Below, piece by piece: positions 57,425 through 64,000 of a DNA stretch of 64,000 nt. The stretch lies in the NCBI GenBank assembly GCA_002197995.1, contig NGZR01000001.1:6262001-6326000 (forward strand), in the 5' to 3' direction. Every line of letters starts with the position of its first letter. Within the stretch, counting starts at the first letter, position 1. The notes under the pieces were generated by a model that made no database searches, had not been told where the DNA came from, and saw only the letters and a program-made list of their open reading frames with translations. Both the position numbers and the translations under genes were made by a program. The stretch comes from Gaeumannomyces sp. JS-464. Taxonomy: Eukaryota > Ascomycota > Sordariomycetes > Magnaporthales > Magnaporthaceae.

Positions 57425-57855
57425 GTCCTAGGCAGGAGCACCTCGGGAAGAGGCTTAAGCAGCGTAAAGCTGTCGTCGGTCGCAATCTGGGTGTCCTTGA
57501 GCTCGGGCCATGATGTCCATGATTCCAAAACCTCAGCCTCTCGTGCTTCTTGCATGCCATACGGGAGACAGATCTTTGACAACAACACATAGATGGAGAC
57601 GGGTCCTATCTTCGGTCCTGCTTCTGGTCTGCGTCTCTGGGCTCCTGTGGGACTGTGGTCAACCCACGCCCCAACAAGATAGCTCGTAGTAGCTAGACCA
57701 ATATCAAACATTACGATTCTCTTCCCCGCTTCATCTCGCATGCAAATTTCGATTGTGGATTGGAAAACAGGCCCTGCCGGCACTTTTGGCAGCCCAAAGT
57801 GAGTGAAATTTGTGTACGAAGATATCGGTGAGATCGAAGCACCAGGTCTAGACTA
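57425..57855 (-). other. Coding-like minus-strand frame overlapping the GT2 3' flank
   Basis: On the minus strand a continuous frame contains SSYTNFTHFGLPK, GPVFQSTIEICMRDEAGKR, VMFDIGLATTSYLVGAWVD and ATDDSFTLLKPLPEVLLPR. The composition looks coding and it could be an exon of an unrecognised gene. Just upstream in the same frame is IDDLKTEWVV followed by TAG, which resembles the C-terminus of another protein. The frame loses coding character where it enters the antisense of GT2 exon 3. Function is unknown. Confidence 0.35.
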
Positions 57856-58120
57856 AACAACCCACTCGGTCTTGAGGTCGTCAATACTGGAGAAGCACGG
57901 ATGTTAGTAGATCCCTATATTTGCTGTTGTTTACCTAGGGACAGCCACCGCAGAGTAATCCTTGCAAAATTAGCACAGAACTCACTCGCAATTGACTGCT
58001 GCTGCCCAGCGGCCGCGGGTTCGATCTTGTTGAGACCAGACTCGTCTAGACAATCCGTGTGTCCTGATGAGGCCACAGTAGGCGCCTTGTAGAGAGACCT
58101 CGTTGAAGGCCGTCTTCCTT

Positions 58121-60025
58121 TCAACCGTTGAGGCTGATGGCGGCAATGACCGCAGTCGCCACAGCGTAGAACGCCGCGCTGACGATGTAGGGCAGGCCCA
58201 GAGAGCTGCCGCCCAGACCGATGCCGCGGATCCAGACGCTTGTGACAATAGGCACGCCGACGAGTGAGCCGATGGTCTTGACGAGCATGACGATGGAGAA
58301 CACCGTAGTGTCGTGGTCCTCGGTTTCGCCGCCACCCACCGTGGGACCGCCAGCTCCGGCCGACCCAGAAGAGGGCAACCACCAGTCCCGTAGCCGCCTT
58401 CCTCGTCGCGGCCCTGGGGCGACGGGCCGGCAGGCGGCGCGGACCCGGGGCCGCCGCCGACGCGGACGGCCAGACCTGCGGCGACTTGAGGAGCGAGAGC
58501 GTAAAGACGGGCAGGGCGACCCCATGGCGTACAGGAACAGGGACGGGATCAGGAGCCAGACGGTGCGGGCGACGCCGACGGCCAGGGCGCCCGCGACGGA
58601 GACACCGAGGCAGTTGAGCGCGTCCCTCCGGGTGCGCCCGCTGCGGGACGGGTGCCTGGGCGGGCTCCCGTCGCGGCTAAGGCTGCGGCCGCGCTCGGGG
58701 CGGCGGCGGTGGCGCTGCGGCGGCGGGCCTCGAGGAGCGCCGGGATCGCGAAGCCGAGGAGGAGGAAGTTGGCGACGGCCTTGCAGGATAGAATGTAGCC
58801 GGCCGCGGCGAACGTAATGCCGTAACGTTTCGAAATGTATTGTACGAGCAGTTTCGTGTCGGCACTGGCCAGCGAGGTGAGGAACATGCTAAAGAGGAGG
58901 AGCGAGAGGTTGCGCGGGCGGCTGCTGAGGACGGCGCGGAGCACCTGGAAGCGTCGGTTAATGGCGCTGAAGGTTGCTTGAAGCACAGGGATTACCGAAC
59001 GCAGCCGGATCGAGGCCGCGGGGTGCTCACGGCCGCCCCTGGTTGTCGTCCCCCCGATGTGGGAAGACTCGGGGTCGAGGAGGCGAGCAGCTTCCTCGTC
59101 TGCGGGCGTAAGCTGATACAGGCCAAGGTGAGGCTCTTGCGGGAGCTGGTAGATAAACTTGACGGCATAGCCGAGGAGCATGATCCCGACAACGAACGGC
59201 AGCCAGAGTCTGATGCGCATCGTTAGGGATGCGAGTGTGGGGCCGCTCAGGTTAACGACATAGGAAACCGAGGACATGTAGCCAAAATACTTAGTTCTAC
59301 AAGACGACTTCCAGTATTAGCAGATGGTGCAGAAAGGGATACCGCGGTAGAGAGAACGCGCATACCTGTCCACACCGTCGTCGGTGATGCCAGAAGCCAG
59401 GGCGTAGAGAATAGAGTTGAGAACGCAATCGCCTCCGAGGATAGAGAGGAAAGGTGCGGCCACTATTGCCCAGGCGGGAAGCCAGTCGTCAAAATGGTTG
59501 ACCGTGACCGCCCAGGCGAGCATGGCCATGCGCGGGACGAGGTTGAGGAGGAGGATGGCCCGCCGGCCATACTTCTCGGCGAGAAAGCCCATGGGGATAG
59601 TCATCGTGACGTCTGCGCACATTCCGAGGCCGTTAGAACGCGGCAGGTGTGTTTGCATATTAAGCCGTCCTTCTTACCTCCGAGAATCCAGGCGATGTCC
59701 ATGATTTGCTGGATGCGGGCAAGGTCCTGCTGGACCTCGTCAATCTTGCAGAGCTCCTCGACGACGTCGCCTCGATCCGAGCGGGCAGGCCGGCGTCGTC
59801 CGCTCCTTTTTTGTAGTAGTGATCATTGCAGAGACGGCGCTCAATGACGCGATTGAGAGGGAGCTGGTACAGGCTCATGGCCAGATTGACGGCCAGGAGA
59901 AGCAGGAGCAGGCGGGCGATGACTTGGGTTTTGCTCAGGACGGGAGACTGGCGGCGACCTTCGAAGGCATTGTTACTCTCGGGCGACGCGGCGTCAGCCA
60001 CGCCCCGCGAGCCGGGCCGGTCCAT
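58121..60025 (-). CDS. MFS transporter, frame broken
   Basis: The start is the minus-strand ATG at 60025 (MDRPGSRGVADAASPES). Exons are 60025-59678, 59612-59366 and 59296-58121, with introns of 65 and 69 bases whose splices join WILGG-DVTMTIPMGF and GVDR-TKYFGYMSSVSY. MFS features include the first helix (VIARLLLLLLAVNLAMSLYQ), the loop-2 signature GFLAEKYGRRAILLLNLVPR, and helices IRLWLPFVVGIMLLGYAV and YGITFAAAGYILSCKAVANF. The last helices are IVMLVKTIGSLVGVPIVTS and LPYIVSAAFYAVATAVIAA. A one-base shift near 59790 and further shifts around 58440-58690 interrupt the frame, and the loop there becomes Arg/Ala-rich. The true C-terminus may continue past 58121 through an intron. The substrate is unknown. 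It is divergently transcribed from the METTL16-like gene. Confidence 0.82.
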
Positions 60026-60805
60026 CCTGCTCTCGGGAGGCAGGGAAGGTTGTGTCAAGACAGATTAGGATTTGTGTTGTATATATCAAGCGATGCAGAT
60101 GCCCGGCTGGTGGTTGGCGATGATGAAGGGGAGGACGGGTTTGTGGCGGTTGCCAGAGTTGGACCCAATTTTGGCTCCCCAAGAATTAGAAGTGTATGCC
60201 CTGTTTTGGAAGCCGCGGGGTGTTTGATTGGTGGCCTGTCCAGGTGTCGGTGCCGGGTCCAACATCAGGGAAGCATCAACATTACAAAATATGTCCGGTT
60301 TGCATCCCTAGAAGATACTTGTAAATAGGTACCTACCTAGGTACTCAGGTGGCTAGGTAAACATCGCTACCTTACATCCCTTGAGACATTTCAGTACAGT
60401 CCCTCGTTCGGTTGTTGCTTTATAAAGATCCATCCAATCGACTGTAGGAGCGGGCATCAGTATTGACCACACCTCGTTCAACCGCACGCCCCACCCCAGA
60501 GTTGGTGGCCGCCCGTCTACTAGATTCTTGGGTCACTAAAAATTCGTGCACCCAGGTCCTCGGCGCGTCGTCAACACATTGACCCCAGGCCTCAGCGCTG
60601 CGTCAACCCTCAACCCCCAGGGACCGCACACCTCCACTTAACTCACGCAGCAATGCACCTTTGACGTGATAATCATATCTCGCAGGTTCATATTTTGCTG
60701 CGAGTCTTCTCAGATCGCACCATCACGGCACGCGCCGCTCTCTACTCATCATTCTGGTCGCGATCGTCAAGCACCACTCGCTCGCAAATCATCGACTTTG
60801 TTCCA
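60026..60805. promoter_or_regulatory. Divergent promoter region between MFS and METTL16-like genes
   Basis: The region is 780 bases between two divergent start codons. It contains a near-palindromic TAGGTACCTACCTAGGTA motif at about 60326 and a TATAAA-like word near 60420. Individual elements are not proven. Confidence 0.5.
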
Positions 60806-62583
60806 ATGGCAAGCGAAAGCAGAAAGCGCAAGCGGCTGAGCGATGATGGCGGCCCAAGGGCCTGTCCGTCTCCTCCTGCCAGCGAGGATGCCGCGCAAGA
60901 GCCCGGCGAGACCGGAGCGGATGGTCCAAAGAACGAGAGCCGCCTCGCCGTTGCGCCAAAATGTCAGCTGCGCGGCGACGCCTACTACAAAAGCCTTTAC
61001 GCACACGAACTGGACTTCCGTCAAATGGCCCTCGAGGATTCGGATTTTGCCGCCGTGTAAGTGACCGCCCTTGCCTGCCATCATGTTCTCCCATCACCCG
61101 CTGAGTCTGGAAGCACCGCAACTAGGTCAGCCTTCGTGGGCTGCACTCCCACGTACTTCGTGCGGGCGCTAACAAATATATGCGCAGGCTCAAAAACTCT
61201 GGCCAGCTTGATTTCGCGGATCCTGCCGCCTTTGTTCAGCTCACCAGGTCCACCCTCAAGCGAGATTTTGGTTTGGACATCGAGCTGCCTGCCGATCGTC
61301 TTTGCCCTCCGGTACGCTCTACCGTTTATTCTAATGCTCCCACAACCTTTTCCAGAGGAGTCTGGCCAGCTGATCTCTAATGACAGGTCCCAAACCGCCA
61401 CAACTACATCCTCTGGCTCAAAGAGCTGTTGGACTCGACCTCATACGACAAGCCAGGCGGAAGACTGTCAGGAATAGACATCGGTACCGGCGCCAGCTGT
61501 ATCTATCCCCTGCTCGGATGTACCCAACGGCCCTGGGAGTTTATTGCAACAGGTTTGTTTCCTCCTCGCCCATCCCCTGCTCCTTCCCACCCTCGTCTGT
61601 GTTTAGCCCTTGCATCCCACGCTAACAGAGCCACAGACCTGGACGAAAAGAGCCTCTCATGCGCTGCCAAGAACGTCAAGCGAAACGGCCTGGAGCACAG
61701 GATCCGGCTCGTCCAGAGACGCCTGCCCACGGACCCGCTGATCCCCCTGGACGAGCTCCAGGTGGACTCTGTCGACTTCGTCATGACAAACCCGCCCTTC
61801 TACGAGTCGGTCGATGAGCTGGCCCGCCTGGCCAGCAGCAAGGTGCGCCCGCCGACCTCGGCCTGCACGGGCGCGCCCGTCGAGATGGTCTGCGACGGCG
61901 GCGAGGTCGGCTTCGTGGGCCGCATGCTGGCCGAGTCGCTGGCCCTGCGGCGCCGCGCGCGCTGGTACACGGCCATGCTGGGCAAGCTGTCGAGCCTCGA
62001 GGCCCTCGTCGACCGCCTGCGCGGCGCGGGCGTGGCCAACTACGCCGTCGCCGAGTTCGTGCAGGGGACCAGGACCAGGCGCTGGGCCGTGGCCTGGAGC
62101 TTCGGCCCCATGCGGCCCTCACAGGCCGCCGCCAGGGGCATGGGCCAGCTCCCCTGGAAGAAGATACTGCCGCCCGACGTCGAGGTCCAGGTCGGCACGG
62201 TCGCGGTCGAGGACGTCGGCGCGGCCACCGACCGTCTAGACCGCCTCATGCAGTCGCTGGACCTCCTGAGCTGGGACTGGGAAAAGCAGGCCCTGAGGGG
62301 CGTGGCCCGGACGAGGCACAACGTCTGGGGCCGCATGTGGAGGAGGAAAAAGGCGCGCGAGCTGGCCGGCAAGCAGACAGATGCGGACGCCGCCGCCACG
62401 AGCAAGGACCAGGAGCTTCCGATGTTTGGGTTCGAGGTCTCCGTTGTCGTGGGCCCGGATCATCAGGGAACTGTTTTCTGCAGATGGCGCGAGGGTCACG
62501 ATGAGGCCATCTTCACAAGCATCTGCGGGTTCATCAAGGGGAGGCTGGAGTCCTCGGGCAAAACTGCCGACGTGGTTTCTTGA
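60806..62583 (+). CDS. METTL16-like RNA N6-adenosine methyltransferase
   Basis: The frame is intact over exons 60806-61056, 61188-61311, 61387-61552 and 61637-62583 (495 aa). The start at 60806 (MASESRKRKRLSDDGG) gives a short basic, possibly nuclear, N-terminus. An ATG at 60695 in the same frame would add 37 residues. Domain order follows METTL16: LDFADPAAFVQLTRSTLKRD, then VPNRHNYILWLKELL, the SAM-binding segment GIDIGTGASCIYPLLG, and FVMTNPPFYES, with catalytic NPPF encoded at 61789-61800. Later blocks include EVGFVGRMLAESLAL and WYTAMLGKLSSLEALV. METTL16 methylates an adenosine in U6 snRNA and some mRNA hairpins in animals and fission yeast. The same role is inferred here. Confidence 0.93.
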
Positions 62584-63145
62584 AATTCAACGAGGGCCCC
62601 GGTTCTGCACCAGTCATGCTTAAAGCACTGTACACTATATGTGCTTTCATACCTTGTAGCTATAACCTCCTTGTAAATTAGGGCATGTTCGATACTATTC
62701 CGGTTTTTTGTTTTTTTCATAGTTACCTTTTTTTTTATTTTTTATTTTTAAAAAAAAAAAAAATAAATAAAAAAACCACTTAAAAACCGGTTTGCTGGTC
62801 CGCGCAAACCCTTGTAAAGATCTTTTGGAAAAACCCGCCAGAAATATCTTTTCGCAGGCCAACGAGTCGCGGCCCTAGCCACCTCCTTTGCCACTTAACT
62901 GTGAACACACCAAACGAAAGGATTGCAGCGGGGGAAATTATAAAATAAAAACAGGGAATACAGCTGCCGTCGACACGTCGGCCTGCTCCGTAAGGCCGAC
63001 GCCTGGCTGTTTATGCTCCTAATGCATACATTCGCCACTTTTACCGAAGGCGGGGAGCTATTCAAATCGCGGAAAGGGCATAGGACATTATTATCGGGTT
63101 ATCTGGTTGCAAAACGACACGCTATTTCTGTAGAGATTGAATGCC
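62584..63145. other. Intergenic with AT homopolymer tracts
   Basis: T- and A-rich runs occur at about 62700-62780. The rest is the convergent 3' flank of the METTL16-like gene and of the HET-S homologue. No gene is seen. Confidence 0.6.
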
Positions 63146-64000
63146 TCAAAACCGTACACCAAACTTGCTTCCAACTTGGACCCTGGACGATCCTTTGGCC
63201 ACGACCACATCCGCCGCGTTGGTCGTAGTCCAAGGGAGCATACCACCGGTTGCAAGTAACACAGCCTCGCTGTAATCATTGCCAACCTGAACCTGAGCCA
63301 TCTCCCCAACATTGACCTCCTTGACGTAGTTCCTGTCTTCTTTACCGCTGTCAACAAGTCCCTCGAGCCTCTTAGCCACCGCCTCCACCAGCACCTCATC
63401 CGTCTCGCTGGCCACCTCCCTCAGGGCCTCCAAGCTCTCTTTCTCATCCTCACCGCCCTCTTCGCCGCCCAGCTCCACAACCTCGGTCTTGCGCGATCTT
63501 GCGGAGCTCGCCGTCCGCCGCAGGAACGTCTTTTCCAGCTCGTCCACCAGCCCAACACCTGCTCGACCAACTTCTCGTACTGCTTCCCGTCGTACAAGGC
63601 CCACGCCGTCTTCGCTGCCAACCCCACGCCGCCACTGCCGCCCTTCAGCCGCTTGCGCGCCAGTCCCCGCAGTCTCTCATGCAGTTTGCCGTGCACGCCA
63701 TTGAGGTCCTTCTTCCCGTCGAAGTGCGCCAGCTGGTCGCCATCGGCGCGCAGCTCATACCGCTTGGACCCCTTGGCTGCCGTCTCGAGCAGCAGCACAA
63801 TCTCCTCGAGGATCGCGCGCGCGAGCTGGACGTCCTTGTCCTTTTCCTTTGTACCAGCCCCTCCGGGGGGGACGGAAAACCTGTCGTCTTCGTTGATGCG
63901 CACCGCTTCGCCCCAGCGCCCCAGGCGCGTGCGGGCCACGTCCAGCCGCAGCTGGCACACGCGGTAGTCGCGGCCGAAGTGGCGGGCGATCTGGATGTAC
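63146..64000 (-). CDS. HET-S-like protein: HeLo domain plus two-repeat prion-forming domain (partial, frame broken)
   Basis: The N-terminus runs off the right edge. On the minus strand from 64000 the sequence reads ARHFGRDY, then CQLRLDVARTRLGRWGEAV, then QLARAILEEIVLLLETA and SKRYELRADGDQLAHF, then KTAWALYDGKQYEKLVEQVL. These are the ordered landmarks of the HeLo domain of Podospora HET-S/HET-s. The frame then changes near 63551, and probably also near 63522 and 63485, although LVDELEK and EALREVASETDEVLVEA continue recognisably. The C-terminus holds two pseudo-repeats, QVQVGNDYSEAV (about 63265-63300) and KGSSRVQVGSKFG (about 63153-63192). They are 37 residues apart, as in the HET-s beta-solenoid amyloid fold. 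The stop is the TGA at 63146. In the family the amyloid end triggers the HeLo domain to insert into membranes and kill the cell after incompatible fusion. His at codon 63979-63981 matches the HET-S type. The breaks may be sequencing indels or inactivation. Confidence 0.88.

Noticed and set aside
62584..63145. NLR partner gene adjacent to the HET-S homologue
   Set aside because: Nothing resembling a NACHT, NB-ARC or WD repeat, or a second HET-s-type repeat, is found in the window. If present it must lie to the right of 64000.

Overview
The window is genomic DNA of a filamentous ascomycete. The genes have short spliceosomal introns with GTRAGT-type donors, CTRAC-like branch sites and YAG acceptors. 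The protein families are typically fungal: Zn2Cys6 factor, JEN-type carboxylate permease, Yvc1-like TRP channel, S28 peptidase, and a HET-S-like HeLo protein with a prion-forming C-terminus. A Sordariomycete, possibly of the Sordariales, is the best guess; this is inferred from gene content and not proven. I saw no tRNA, rRNA or CRISPR array.

Layout. 1-2.83 kb: 3' part of a decayed LINE (RT, RNase H, TCAC-repeat tail). 4.1-5.5 kb: a broken TauD/TfdA dioxygenase. 6.5-9.0 kb: a DUF4140/DUF4139 gene with many frame breaks. 11.7-12.5 and 26.4-27.2 kb: two copies of an AT-rich, non-coding DNA element with ~115 bp inverted termini and TA target duplications. 14.3-16.5 kb: an unidentified Ser/Gly-rich gene. 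16.5-21.7 kb: gene-poor, with three degenerate tandem repeats. 21.7-23.3 kb: XAP5/FAM50. 28.1-29.2 kb (minus): a Gln/Pro-rich two-TM protein. 34.1-37.0 kb: Zn2Cys6 factor. 39.6-41.6 kb: JEN carboxylate transporter. 42.3-44.5 kb: Yvc1 channel. 47.8-51.2 kb: AAA ATPase with a long N-terminal region. 53.0-54.7 kb: S28 serine peptidase. 55.9-57.4 kb: GT2 glycosyltransferase. 58.1-60.0 kb (minus): MFS transporter. 60.8-62.6 kb: METTL16-like methyltransferase. 63.1-64.0 kb (minus, running off the edge): a HET-S homologue.

Two general points matter to a reader. First, many gene models are interrupted by single-base indels, mostly in short homopolymers, while the protein sequence stays conserved in the next frame. 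Five multi-exon or long genes (polyQ protein, Yvc1, S28, GT2, METTL16) are intact. This looks more like uncorrected sequencing indels than decay, but I cannot prove it. Second, the most interesting locus is at the right edge. It has a HeLo domain, a C-terminal pair of HET-s-type amyloid repeats, and the histidine that marks the cell-death-competent (HET-S) allelic type in Podospora. A partner NLR gene, if present, would lie outside the window.

The genes do not form an obvious cluster. The Zn2Cys6 factor, the JEN transporter and the channel are consecutive on the plus strand. METTL16 and the MFS gene share a divergent promoter region.
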